The position numbers and the translations under genes are program-made. Shown here piece after piece: positions 1 to 10,670 of a stretch of 64,000 nt of DNA. This DNA is from Ulota crispa (taxonomy: Eukaryota > Streptophyta > Bryopsida > Orthotrichales > Orthotrichaceae): assembly GCA_963920765.1 (NCBI GenBank), contig OY987248.1, positions 14,728,539-14,792,538 of the forward strand, written 5' to 3'. Position 1 is the stretch's first letter. Each line of letters opens with the position of its first letter. Below the pieces are notes generated by a model. The model had not been told where the DNA came from and made no database searches. It worked only from the letters and a program-made list of their open reading frames with translations.

Positions 1-129
1 GTCATTACTTTTGGCCGTTGTCCTTTACAATCCAAGAAAGTTGAAAATGACACTATAGTAGGAGTGCAAAGCCACATCATAGGACAGGATTTGAACCAAC
101 CTAGAGTGATAGCTAATAAGATAAAAGGC

Positions 130-340
130 CTTGAAAGCAACCTTGTACTACTAAAGTAGAGTGTCTTGAAACCAACTTTGTACTAGTAAAGTAGAGTGTC
201 TTGAAAGCAACCATGTACTAGTGTGGTAGGAGGTCTTGAAAGCAAATTTTTACCAAACAAGTAGGAAACCTTCATAATGGCCGTTTACTAGTAAGGTAGG
301 AGGTCTTGAAAACAGCTCTTTATTATAGAAGCAAGTTTGA
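130..340. repeat. 35-bp tandem repeat, six imperfect copies
   Basis: Units begin with CTTGAAAGCAA or a variant at 130, 165, 200, 235, 270 and 305, so the period is exactly 35 bp. The copies diverge by several bases each, which suggests an old array. Each unit carries a GTACTAGTAAAGTAG-like core. No ORF follows the period. No function is evident. Confidence 0.85.
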
Positions 341-351
341 AACGCTATATT

Positions 352-595
352 AGGTAAATTGGAACAAAACAGTGTCCCAATTTGTACTTCACCTAGATCC
401 AAGGAAGTCACCTAAAACCAAATTCAAAGGTATTAGATTCAATTTGAGCCACTAAGATTTTTTCCCTCGCAAATTCCTCCTCTTAAGTGAGGGCACGTGT
501 TAAAAAAAAACACTAAGCTTGGTTGTAGGTGATCATGTACAACCTTCACCAAAAACATTGCTAATCCAAGAATGTACCCTTTTTCCCAATTTATA
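352..595. repeat. Dispersed repeat H, copy 1
   Basis: About 240 bp that recur diverged at 40935-41160. Both copies share CCCTCGCAAATTCCTCCTCT followed by AGTGAGGGCACGTGT and end in a CCCAATTTA-like stretch. This is a dispersed repeat of unknown class; clear terminal inverted repeats were not found. Confidence 0.6.
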
Positions 596-2128
596 ACCTA
601 ATATTGTGATTTGATTGCCTATGGTACTTTTAGATTGATCTTTTGCCTAGTAGTGTCATTACCTTGTTGCATAAGGAATAATAGTTTTTGTCTTGAATCC
701 TAAACTTGTTCTTTTTATTTATACTATTGCCTCTAAATGCCCAATATAAAAAATAATAATAACCATTTCCTTTAAAATACTAATTATTTGGTTATAGTAA
801 TTCCTAAAACATGCTTTTATTTTTCAGAAGTGTAGGACTTGTTTACTTTTCTTGGTCCCATTGATAAATTTTGTTACCTTAATTGATGGTTCTTGAATCA
901 TTTTATGAAAAGAATTCTAGTGAGGCTCTATTTGTAAATAATACCTTTAATCCAAAAATTAGCCTTATGTAGGAGACACTATTTGGGTAATTTGAAGCAA
1001 TTTATTAAGTGGACTATTGGGACTTGTGTTGAGCTGTCAAGAGATTGTTCCTGTTACAACTAGAGCTAGACTCTCGTAAGATCAAATATTTACCGTATTT
1101 GTAAAATATTGAATTACGAGGAACACTGAGATATTGGTACACTTCCCTTTGGCTCTAGCCTCATCTTGCATATGAGTTGGACCAAGTTCATGGGTGTAGA
1201 AGGCCACTTTTGAAGAGACAACAAGCAACCTTGTTATCATTGAAAGATAAGTGAGCATCAAGGCTTTTTCTTTTTTTCATTTTTCAAGAAGTGCAAAAGT
1301 GGTAATTTAAAATGTTATAGTGGTGCTCCAAATTCCAATATTCATCCATACATTGGATAAAAAATATCACATTAGTACATATTACAGGTTTATAATTTGG
1401 TTTTCACCCACAATTTAGCACTTTCATCCAAGTTAATTTTTAAAAAATTTGAAACCTTTCGATGATTTCATCCAACTTTTCTGACTTTTTTTTGACTTTT
1501 TTTAGCCAGACAATTTTTTTTGGGGTGCAGTTTGGCACGAGAAAGCCAGAAAAAAAGAAAAAAAAAACCCCCCTAGTGAGCGTAGACATGTAACTTAACC
1601 CAGGCATGCTTTACGCCACATGCTCGCCGAAGGTCAACAAATGTACTGGAAGAATATTTGGAAGGGAAAAAGGCGAAACAAGATGAGGTCCTTTTTTGTA
1701 TGTTCTACTGTACCTTGCATACTTGCTTTCAGTTAGGTGCAATAATAAATGTCATCCTTTTCAAAGTTAGGGTTTGAAGGTTTTGGTCCACTGTGTCAGT
1801 ACTGTGGGGTTTCCTTTCCTTTTCTACACTGGTAACACTGTTTTATCCTAGAAATGCATTGTTTGTGAAGTCTCTATGTTTCTCCCCTTCGTAACATCAT
1901 GACATGCATACTCTTACTACAATCTTCCTACGGACTGAGATGCAAAAAGTTCAGCAAGGTTTACCACATGCTTGAGAGAGGAGGCGCTTGTGTTTCAACT
2001 GGAGTGAAAAAAACAGAGTGGCCTTATCCTAGAATGTAGACTTTCGTAATTTGCACAGGAGGGGGAAAAATTGCTGATCTTCTTAGTATGTCGTTGGTGA
2101 ACAGTTTTTGGAAACCTATTTGGTTTTG
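596..2128. other. Gene-free AT-rich stretch
   Basis: Only low-complexity AT-rich sequence, A/T homopolymer runs and short chance ORFs are seen. It lies beyond the 3' side of the FPF1-like gene. No exon, RNA gene or transposon end could be supported. Confidence 0.5.
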
Positions 2129-2210
2129 CTATCTGCACAGGGAATTTGGGCATGAGGAATACATATAAATTCCTCCTGGTATCAATTTTTCCCTGACTCC
2201 CCTTCCATGG

Positions 2211-2360
2211 CCATTGAAGTGTTGCAAATCAAGGAAAACTGCATATCTTTGACACCAAGGCCATTGAAGGGTTGCAAATGAAGGGAAAATGCATATCATT
2301 GACACCAAGGCCATTGAAGTGATGCAAAAGCAAGGGAAACGGCATATCTTTGACACGAGG
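2211..2360. repeat. 50-bp tandem repeat, three copies, 3' of the FPF1-like gene
   Basis: Units starting CCATTGAAG at 2211, 2261 and 2311 repeat with a 50-bp period, each holding a GCATATCTTTGACACCAAGG-like segment. The array begins about 110 bp past the stop of the minus-strand FPF1-like gene, so it probably lies in its 3' UTR or terminator region. Short ORFs across it on both strands are products of the repeat. Confidence 0.85.
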
Positions 2361-2466
2361 GGGAAGGCAAACAACTTACGTGTGGTCATCTGGTGTTTTG
2401 AATCCAAATTTGAGCCTTGGAAGTGCAGCAATGAGGGTGATGCCATTCGAATTTTAGGTGAGAGAC

Positions 2467-2805
2467 CTAACCACCACCGCGCACCTCGAAGGCCGACCGC
2501 GTCTTCACAACAACATCGTACATGTGAGTGGTGCGGAGGTCGCCAAAAAACGATGGCAAGGTGATGAGGCCAACCATGTTGTCACCCTGATGGTATTGTC
2601 GAAAGTGCTCGTTTCGAGCGTACGGATACCAGCCAAGCCCCTGGAGCTTGCAATTAAGCTGCTCGTAAGTTGTCATGGTCGCATTGGTGGCTGCGTGCAC
2701 GAGCACCTTGCGCCCCATCTCTGGCCCTGGAATCGTCAGTTCCGCGAGTGGATTTTCTACCAAAAGGTAGACTCCATCGGAATCAAACATCCACACGCCA
2801 GACAT
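2467..2805 (-). CDS. FPF1-like protein (flowering promoting factor 1 family)
   Basis: Intact single exon of 112 codons, ATG at 2805 and TAG at 2467. The protein starts MSGVWMFDSDGVYLLVENP, continues with KVLVHAATNATMTTYEQL and a KLQGLGWYPY block, and ends with THMYDVVVKTRSAFEVR. These match, in order, the conserved blocks of plant FPF1 and FPF1-like proteins (MSGVWVF.NGV.RLVENP, VLVH.PT.E.ITSY..LE.KL..LGWERYY, MYDIVVKNR..FEVRD). The usual length is about 110 residues, so the copy is full length; a small insertion follows LVENP. FPF1 proteins are small plant proteins without a known catalytic domain that promote flowering or modulate gibberellin-linked growth in angiosperms; a role here is inferred only from family. 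The gene is clearly more GC-rich than its surroundings. Tandem repeats flank both sides. Confidence 0.95.
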   Translation of the reverse strand: MSGVWMFDSDGVYLLVENPLAELTIPGPEMGRKVLVHAATNATMTTYEQLNCKLQGLGWYPYARNEHFRQYHQGDNMVGLITLPSFFGDLRTTHMYDVVVKTRSAFEVRGGG

Positions 2806-3030
2806 TACGAAATTCTTTTGACAGAGCTGGTTTCAAAGCACGGAAACCTGGATAAAGATAGATCAGTAATAAAACAAAAGTTGAACTCGACATACTTATA
2901 AATCACAGGATTAAGGAACTTGCTCGCTGATAATTGCAACACCGCTATGGTTAATTAATAAATGGTTCAATGAATCGAATTAATATCACTGGATACATGC
3001 CAACGACAGCATAACCCTTTCCAAGAACGA

Positions 3031-3255
3031 TCAAAATTCAATGGCGGTATATACAGGATTACTTGAAAAAGATCAGTAGCAAATTGAATGAATCAAACTA
3101 ACAGCTTCAAAATTCAATGGCGGTATATGCAGGACTACTTGAAAAAGATCAGTAGCAAATTGAATGAATCAAACTAACAGCTTCAAAATTCAATGGCGAT
3201 ATATACAGGACTACTTGAAAAAGATCAGTAGCAAATTGAATGAATCAAACTAATT
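3031..3255. repeat. 76-bp tandem repeat, three near-identical copies, upstream of the FPF1-like gene
   Basis: TCAAAATTCAATGGCG starts at 3031, 3107 and 3183, a period of exactly 76 bp. The copies differ at only a few positions, so the triplication looks recent. It lies about 230-450 bp upstream of the FPF1-like ATG (minus strand), in promoter or 5' UTR sequence. Confidence 0.92.
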
Positions 3256-4782
3256 ACAGCTTCCTCATAAATATCTGCTGTTGAAGCATTAATACTATTT
3301 CCAGGAGACTTACACTGGATGAACGCTTAACGTCCTATTTTGTTTAAGCTAAATGCTACTAGTCCACAAACGATAGCGTGTACACGCACGTACTTCTGTC
3401 ATAATGGAGAAAATAATTTTTAGACATGTGTCGAGGAGATCGTACTCAGATATTTCAAAGGTGACACTTAAGGCCTGCCAATTTATTCGATGAGAGAATT
3501 CAGCCTTAATTAGTTTCGAATGCTTGACCGAGTGCTTGACTGATCTTTAGTTCTAAGGAATGATCTACTTAAACTCGAGCTTCTACGGGAACTTCCACAA
3601 ACACCTCCATTATTTTAACAACACTCATTTTCATAGGATTTCTTAGTTTGTTCTTATAAAAAAACAGCACTAACTTAACAGCTACACGCTAATGTTCGTT
3701 TCGAGGTAAGCAAAGTTTGCAAGAACAACTTTTAAACGTACGAGCCTAGCTAAACCTCTCAGGACTTGAAACAGCGGTACGTTGCTCTCATATTTATTTA
3801 TAGCATCGTGCACTCTCAAACGAAAACGGCGCAAAGTCAAGTAGCCATTCCTGATCAAACGCATCAGCTCAAAAACTGAAGCCAATGCTCTGCATAAAAG
3901 CATGAAATTACACCAAAACTGATTTTCTGCAGCCAGCCGTTGCAAATGATAGCAAATTAGCAGGCTCGAAGTCATTAACAGTTGGAAGAAGCAATGAAAC
4001 TATTTCTTGCGTGAGCTAGAGAATGCACAAAAACCAGGAAGAAGACGACACAGCTAGTACACGATTTTTAATGGCATTAATCATACAAATAAAGAGCTCA
4101 CTGATGCAACTAATATCAGATACTTGAAGCTGCAACCGTGCATGTAACAAATTAAGCAAAAAAAACAAGCAGCAACAACATTTTTCACGGATTACAAAAA
4201 CAACTAAGCGCCGAAGCACAGTGCGCTAAGGCTACCGACGATAGAAAGAGGAAATTAAATGAATAAGGCATATCACCTTAGGCAGCTACTCGCAAATGCA
4301 AAGAATCGATCGGTTCAGATTTCACGTGTCGTGCGTGTCAATGGCGTGCGTTGCGTTTTCAGTTCCGAAGCAGGCGCTCACGTTCAGACAAAGTTGCTCA
4401 TAACAAAGTTTTTGAGGATCGGACTCAATGCGGGAGCTAGTGAGAGTGCGGCATATGTAACAAACAACGAGTCTCTAATCTCTAAGATACTTTGAATTTT
4501 CGCCGGTCAGCTCTAGAACGTGGATTTTTTGGTAGGCTGGCAGACTGACCAACGAGAGACGAGACCGTCTCATGCAATATTATCATGCAGCAACCGACTG
4601 AAGGGAGGAAAAGATCAGTAAAACTTCCATGCTAACAACTTTTGAAATAAATCAGATATTTTTTCCACCGAATAAATTTTCTGCGCATGTTGTGCAGTTA
4701 TATCCATTTGCTGCATCAAGATCGAGTGCAATCTTGGTGATCACTCAAGTATCAATTGCACCTAACGGCTCACTTCACATGA
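3256..4782. other. Single-copy upstream region of the FPF1-like gene
   Basis: No repeat family of this window is seen here, and base composition is more balanced than in the transposon block to the right. It lies upstream of the minus-strand FPF1-like gene and may hold its promoter or untranslated exons. The short ORFs on both strands have no recognisable domains. Confidence 0.4.
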
Positions 4783-5698
4783 TTAACCCCTAAAGAACCA
4801 TTGTCCCTCCCGGGGACAAATAGGATTTTGGGCAGGTACCTACGACCTCAATTTTTGTTTTAATTTTTTGAAAGTTTTTTTGAAGATAGAAAAACACATT
4901 AGCTTTTGGGGAATATAATTTTTATTCCAATTGATGCCAGGGAGCAAAAGTTATGCCCAAATAAGTAAAAATTTGGGGATTAGGGGCAGCAAAAAAAATT
5001 TGAAAAAAAAAATTATTTATTTTTTCTTATAGATTATATCTTTGTCTACATCTGAAGCTTTGATTCATTCCATTTGGACTAGTTATGAGAAAGTTATGGA
5101 CAATCATGTTTTTTGGGCAACTTGAGCATCTTCTTGAAAAAATAACTTATAAACTTCATTTTTGAATGCAAGTTTAACATTTTTCCAAAAAAAACTATTG
5201 GAGAGGGTGAAGTTTGCTTTCTTGAACAATCTCACCATTGGGATTATTGCATTTCAATTCCAATCCAAGGTTGTTAACAATTTAAGTTTTTGTTCAATCT
5301 CATACCTTCTTCTACCTAATGTTTTTTTAAAGAATGAAAATTAAGTATTAATTTATAAATTTTTTTCCCAAGATTCCCAACTCAACTTCCCACCATGCAA
5401 AAATAGAATTCCAAACTTTGTGGTGCAAAAATTTTAAGTTAAAAATGTTTAAAGTTAAAAAATCTAATCATGCAAGGTGCAAAAAAAGTTTTTTTAACAT
5501 TTTAAATACATATATCTTCCAATTTGTGTTGTCAAAATTCTTGAGTTTTGTATGACACATTCTTATAGTAGTCTAGCACAAGATCCTACGGTCAAATATG
5601 CAAAATGCTTGATTTCCAAACTTTTTTACTCTTTACCATAGAAGTGATAGTTTTGAGTGTTTTTTGACAAAATAAAGGCCATGGTCCTTTAGGGTTAA
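4783..5698. mobile_element. TTAA-bounded piggyBac-like MITE, D1
   Basis: The left end reads TTAACCCCTAAAGAACCA and the right end TGGTCCTTTAGGGTTAA, an inverted repeat of about 17 bp beginning at TTAA on both sides. No longer target duplication lies outside the TTAA. A small subterminal palindrome (ATTGTCCCTCCCGGGGACAA) follows the left end, then GGATTTTGGGCAGGTACC, which is found inverted near the right end of the element at 7503-8270. No transposase ORF is present. TTAA target sites with CCC-starting ends are the hallmark of piggyBac; the assignment is by ends only. Confidence 0.75.
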
Positions 5699-6693
5699 AC
5701 AAAGCAAAGCAAAGCTTGCGACCGATAGGAAAACTCGAAACTAAGTAACCGCCAAATTCAAACAAAGCGCGCGCACCTTTCCTAAAAAAAACTTGCAGGA
5801 CCTCGCATTCTTATTACAAATTATATACACTATCGATCACTCACAGCAAACTTACGAAAACCTGGAAAAAAAAAAGCATAAGCGATGTCAATTTTTTTTA
5901 GTAAAATTGGAATTGAATGTTGTCGTCGCCGTAGCGGGAACTGAGCAGCGTCGTCGACGTACACCTCCTCCGCCACAGCAGCAGCAGCGATGAGAACGGA
6001 ATAATCTGCCGAAGCTTGGTGGCGCCCTGCTGCCAGAGCAGGGCTGGTTCGGTGTGACATCGTGTCTGACAAGGGAAGGCGGTGTTGTAGAGGAGGAGCC
6101 AGTGAGGCGAAGCGGTGGACCTGCTCCGCGGTGAGTGACGCAGCACCATCCCCCCTGTAATCAGTCCTTTACATTTTTGGACACCCGGATACAGAAATTT
6201 GTTTGAGTGGCCCCTCCAAACCGACTGGTGCTTGTGTCCTGCTTGAGACCCCCCCCCCCCAGTGCACCTTCACAGCAGCTACACGACGGAAAAGGGGCCA
6301 CATTCTGTCGCTCGTCGGATGAAACCCTGGAATGAAACTCATCGCTTTAACTTAATTTGTGCACAGGCTGTGAGAATATAGGTTAACTACACTTTTCGAA
6401 ATGCCCTGCTAATATCCATATATGACCCGTCATATATAAAAGATGAACATTACTATGTATATATTTAGATGCATGGTGAACTTTTGTACTCCAATGCATT
6501 TCACCGGATAAATTTGAATAAATATATTTTTGAAATTTTTTCCGAAATATTAAATAAATGTAATGATAATAAAATGTATTTTTTAATTAAGTACAAATAA
6601 ATAAATCTATTTTTAAAAATAATTTAAACAAATAAAAGACAATCCAAAACGTTTATGTTTAAAACTATAGTTTACATTTATATTTTTGATTCT
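5699..6693. other. GC-rich exon-like island, then AT-rich spacer
   Basis: Positions about 5920-6330 are markedly GC-richer than the flanks, with CGTCGTCGACG and CCGCCACAGCAGCAG runs and a run of C at about 6249-6260. Overlapping ORFs of 66-83 codons exist on both strands but show no known domain. It could be a 5' UTR exon, for example a distal leader of the minus-strand FPF1-like gene, or a coding exon I cannot identify. Positions 6330-6693 are AT-rich spacer with nothing recognised. Confidence 0.3.
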
Positions 6694-7463
6694 TTAACCC
6701 TTAAACGCCAAGGCCCATAGTCGTGACCTGCCCCGCACTGTACAGCTACAGTCCCCAAGCTGTGCCCATCCTATAGTATTGCTTCAAAAAGTGAGAAAAG
6801 TTAATAGTGCATGCTGCCCACCTGAAATTTGTAAGAAGGGCAAGAAGAGACTTATCAACCATGGTTGCAAATGTTCTCACAAATTTTAGTTTTGAAAACA
6901 TGAGGACTTTCAAACAATCCAATTTTGGCACTCCGTGGTGAAGAATCTTGCAATGACCAATTATGAAAATAAATTGAATAAAAAAAGCTTTTTTTCCAAC
7001 CCCCATATTGTTTTTTTGCACCAAAAGGACAATAATAGTCTTCTTTGACCTTTTAGGGTTAACAACAGTGGTCAATTCTGGAGGTGGGCAATCCTTTGTA
7101 TGGCCGTTTGGGACAAATTTTAAAACAATTGAATACAAATGTCTGCCACAAATCTGATCGTACAAATAGAAGTATCTCGCAGGGTTTAGTGTTAGGCATC
7201 ATGAATTATGCTCACTCTTTAGTTGTTATGGCCATCGTTTTGCATTCATTGGTGTATTTTCAGTTGATACTTTTTTAGTTTTTTCAACCCTTTGGCCAAT
7301 TGCCACCTCATTTTGGCCTGATTATTGTCCCAAATTCTTCACTTCCCAATTCCATAGACATGCCTCCTTTGGCTAATCACTAGATTCATTGCCATTCTCT
7401 TCGTACACATGGAAAAGGGGCCGGATCGACCACAAAGTGGTCAACCAGTCCTTAAAGGGTTAA
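6694..7463. mobile_element. TTAA-bounded piggyBac-like element(s), D2
   Basis: Starts TTAACCCTTAAACGCCAAGG and ends CCTTAAAGGGTTAA. A second inward-facing end, CTTTGACCTTTTAGGGTTAA, lies at 7043-7062, so this is either one element with an internal end or an element at 6694-7062 with a second copy or fragment after it. No transposase is readable. Confidence 0.65.
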
Positions 7464-7502
7464 CATGAGAAGGGACTCCAATATGTATTTCTGCTTTAAC
7501 CC

Positions 7503-8270
7503 TTAACCCTTAAACAACCAAAGGGCATAGTGTATATGTTGACATATAATTGTCATATGCTACTAATAAGAAGTTTTAATTTGGGATCTCAAGTAGCTCA
7601 CTAGAATCGCATTGATCTATTCTCCAACTTCTTTGTTGGTCTCAAATGTAATAGAAGTGTGGATCCATTCCAAATACAAGAAAAATACCCAAAACAAAAA
7701 ATACTTAATTTTCATTCTTTAAAAAAACATTAGGTAGAAGAAGGTATGAGATTGAACAAAAACTTAAATTGCTAATAACTTTGCAATGGAATTGAAACTC
7801 AATAATCCCAATGGTGAGGTTGTTCTAGAAAGAAAACTTCACCCTCTCCAACAACTTTTTTTGGAAAAATGTTAAGCTTCCATTCCAAAATGAACTGTAT
7901 AAGTTATTTTTACAAGAGGATGCTTGAATTGCCCAAAAATCAAGATTGTTCATAATTTTCTCATAACTAGTCCAAATGGAATGAATCAAAGCTTTAAATG
8001 TAAACAAAGATATAATCTACAAGAGAAAACAAAATTTAATCAAGTTTTTGTAAAAAAAATTTGCTGCCCGGACCCCCTAAATTTTTGCTTATTTGGGCAT
8101 AACTTTTGCTCCTTAGCATTGATTGGAATAAAAATTATATTCCCCAAAAACTAATGTGTTTTCCTATCTTCAAAATAAGTTTCAAAAAATCAGGACAAAA
8201 ATTGAGGCCGTAGGTACCTGCCCAAAATCCAATTTGTCCCTTGAATGGACAATGGTCCTTTAGGGGTTAA
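7503..8270. mobile_element. TTAA-bounded piggyBac-like MITE, D3
   Basis: Starts TTAACCCTTAAACAACCAAA, next to an extra TTAACCC at 7496, and ends AATGGTCCTTTAGGGGTTAA. Its right part is an inverted relative of the left part of D1: the GGTACCTGCCCAAAATCC segment and the flanking end match. Its left 190 bp also resemble D7 (17572-17807) in reverse. It carries only chance ORFs. Confidence 0.72.
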
Positions 8271-8470
8271 GGTTTAAACAACCAAGCAACCATAGGACAT
8301 AGTATGTACAATGCTATATAAGTGGCATTTGTTACCAATAAAAAGTTTTAAATTGGGATCTTGACTACCTCATTAGAACAACATTGATCTATATTCTAAC
8401 TTCTTTGTTGATCTCAAATGTAGTAAAGGTGTGGATGCATTCCAAATTCAAGAAAAGTACCTTATATTGT
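8271..8470. mobile_element. Partial D-family copy
   Basis: From about 8278 the sequence repeats the left arm of D3 (CCATAGGACATAGT, then AAAAGTTTTAAATTGGGATC, then ATTCTAACTTCTTTGTTG) and stops after about 190 bp without a right terminus. It directly follows the right end of D3, giving a head-to-tail arrangement of two related elements. Confidence 0.6.
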
Positions 8471-8507
8471 ATTCCTTACTACAGGCTGCCCAGTCGTTCA
8501 AGCTTCA

Positions 8508-8812
8508 AGGTAGGAGGCTCTAATTTGGCTCACGCTCTAGATTGGGTCACCTTCTCAAATGTACTATTGTTGTACATATTGTTTTTCATAGGCTTCAACA
8601 ATATACATTTGAGGAGGTGATCCATTTTAGAGCCCTATGATGTTTCCATTTCAAAATTTCATAACTAATTCCACAAAATTCCAAAAAATATGAAACAACT
8701 TGGATCAAATGCTACTTCTTGCCCTCAATTTACTGAAAAATATTTCAAGAAGTCTCACCTCTCCAAAATTCAATTTCAGCCCTTACATGATCCATTCATG
8801 GGCCTCGTACCT
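8508..8812. mobile_element. AGGTAGGAGGCTC-type MITE, B1
   Basis: Left end AGGTAGGAGGCTC, right end GGGCCTCGTACCT followed by TA. The interior holds an inverted pair around TCAAATGTAC and GTACATTTGAGGAGGTG. Seven further full or partial copies lie in this window. Most copies are flanked by TA on both sides, consistent with a TA target duplication; here the left flank is CA. It is non-autonomous. Confidence 0.75.
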
Positions 8813-8944
8813 TAGTTCTGCCGCAAGTCATTTTATTTGAGGGACTACTTGTACTTGTTTGTAACCTACTGCACTTGTTCTTCATACAATATCATTATCC
8901 TTTTCCAACTTACTCTTCTTTTCCTTTACAATTTACAAATTTAC

Positions 8945-10670
8945 AATGGATTTTGAGCGTTTTGGAGAGGTGATAATTTCTGATTTTTTTAAGTGGAGGC
9001 AAGATGATGCTGTTGTTAATTGGTGGCATTCTTAGACGAGTAGGTCAGGCTTTGCAACACATGGACTCTCGGAGACCTAAATGGGGTGGCTCTAGGCTTG
9101 GTCAAGCATTAGATTTGTTTAGAAGAAGAGTATTTGGTCATGTTTGTATATTTGTTGATTCTTTTGTTAAATACCTACTTACAAACATTCTCTTTATAAG
9201 ACAACATTAGACCTTTTTTTGTGCACATCATGATAGCAATTTGTGAGGTTGATGACTTCTTTGTGCGAAAGAAGGATGCAACTGATTAGTATGGGTCGTG
9301 TCTTCTATTCAAAAATGCACAATTGCATTGCACATGTTAACTTATGGAATATCTCCAATACCAAATTGACAATTCTAAAACTACAGAATTTGTGGAGCGT
9401 TTTTGTTGCGTGTGCAAGTGATTTTTGAATCAACATACTCAAGACAATTGACACAAAAGAACCTTGAGAAATAATTGAGCACCAATTTCGCGAAGGGTTT
9501 TTTTTGATATGTTTGATTTAATCAACTGCAAGTATTAAATCTAGAAAAACTAATTTGTGACATAGCAAGGACATTTCAGGAAAATGATGCAAACCGATCC
9601 ATCATTTTCAAAACTTTTGTTGATTACTCATTACGATTTTGGCATGCCTTCTAATAACCACATCAATATATTGGATTGGTGAGGGTTTTTTTAGCTCTAG
9701 GTGCAAAATGGTTGTTATTGAGATGGTCTCTAGTTTTTATAGACAATAACATAAAAAAATCATTGACTACTTAATGAGTGTGCGATTTGACAAATGTTTG
9801 TGTGTTTCTAATTGAATTTGGAACAAACATGAATTAACCCTCATTAGCACTTGGGTTATTGTATTTTTTGTAAACAACATGTACTTCAAAAGAAGTTATT
9901 GAATATAGCAGTGTAGTTCAATTTTTTTTTATAACTCTTTTGCTTGAGATTGCTTAAACTTATAGCTTCTACATTGACATGGAGTTACAATTTTTTTAAT
10001 TCCAATTGCTGAATTGATTTTAGCATAGTAAAATTGATTTCATATGTTAAAAATTGTTCAATATTATGTACTAATGTTAAATATAGTAGAATTCCTCTAA
10101 ACTAATATGGCTGGGACTCCAAGAATTACATTAGTTTAAGTAAGTTATTAGTTAATTTTGTGGAAGTGTAAATGAAGTGACCTTGAGGTTAGTGCCAAAA
10201 TAGCATCAAGGAGCATTACAACTATTGAATTAATTACTTTGGATTATGATTGACGTATGATCTGACTTTGAGATTTGTGTTATACATTAGTTTACAAAGG
10301 ATTTTAGTTTACATGATATTAGTTTACAGGAGTTCTACTATATAGAACTTGTGCAAATCTCTCCTAAAGATTGATATGCTTCAGATAAAGGGAGTTGGTG
10401 TGAAGTTTAGTGTAAACTGGCATCAATATGACAAATTTTATTTGCTAGTAGATAGAATGCATAAAAAATGGACTTGCTTTGTTGAGAAATTACATGAATT
10501 GCAAGATGAAATGCAAAATTATCTTCCACAAAAGTAAAGAGCTTGTAAGAAGGATGTGGAGAGAATATTTGATGTTCTACACTCTAGGTTTGACTTACTG
10601 AAAAATCTTTGTTGTTAATGGAACATGTCTCAAATTGAATGTATTAATTGGCATGTGTCATGCATAATAC
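8945..10670 (+). pseudogene. Decayed PIF/Harbinger (Pong-like) transposase
   Basis: Translated blocks of a plant Harbinger DDE transposase appear in order on the plus strand, in different frames with stops between them. From 9251 comes DDFFVRKKDAT, matching the family's FF..R.DATG block, followed by diverged remnants of the QKCTAA..MLAYG region and an EFVERFCC block. At 9638-9679 is FGMPSNNHINILDW, matching FGMPGS.NDINVLDRSP, which lies in the catalytic core. From about 10535 is RACKKDVERIFDVLHSRFDL, matching the C-terminal RKDVERAFGVLQARFAI block, then a diverged C..IL.NMI-like tail. An intact enzyme would be roughly 400-450 residues. No terminal repeats or ORF1 partner were located. It is non-functional and clearly old. 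Confidence 0.8.

Noticed and set aside
80-130. Possible tRNA T-loop (GGTTCAAATCC on the minus strand)
   Set aside because: The flanking bases do not form T-arm, anticodon and acceptor stems.
2289-2901. Plus-strand ORFs across the FPF1-like locus
   Set aside because: They lie antisense to a well-conserved FPF1-like frame or in the 50-bp repeat.
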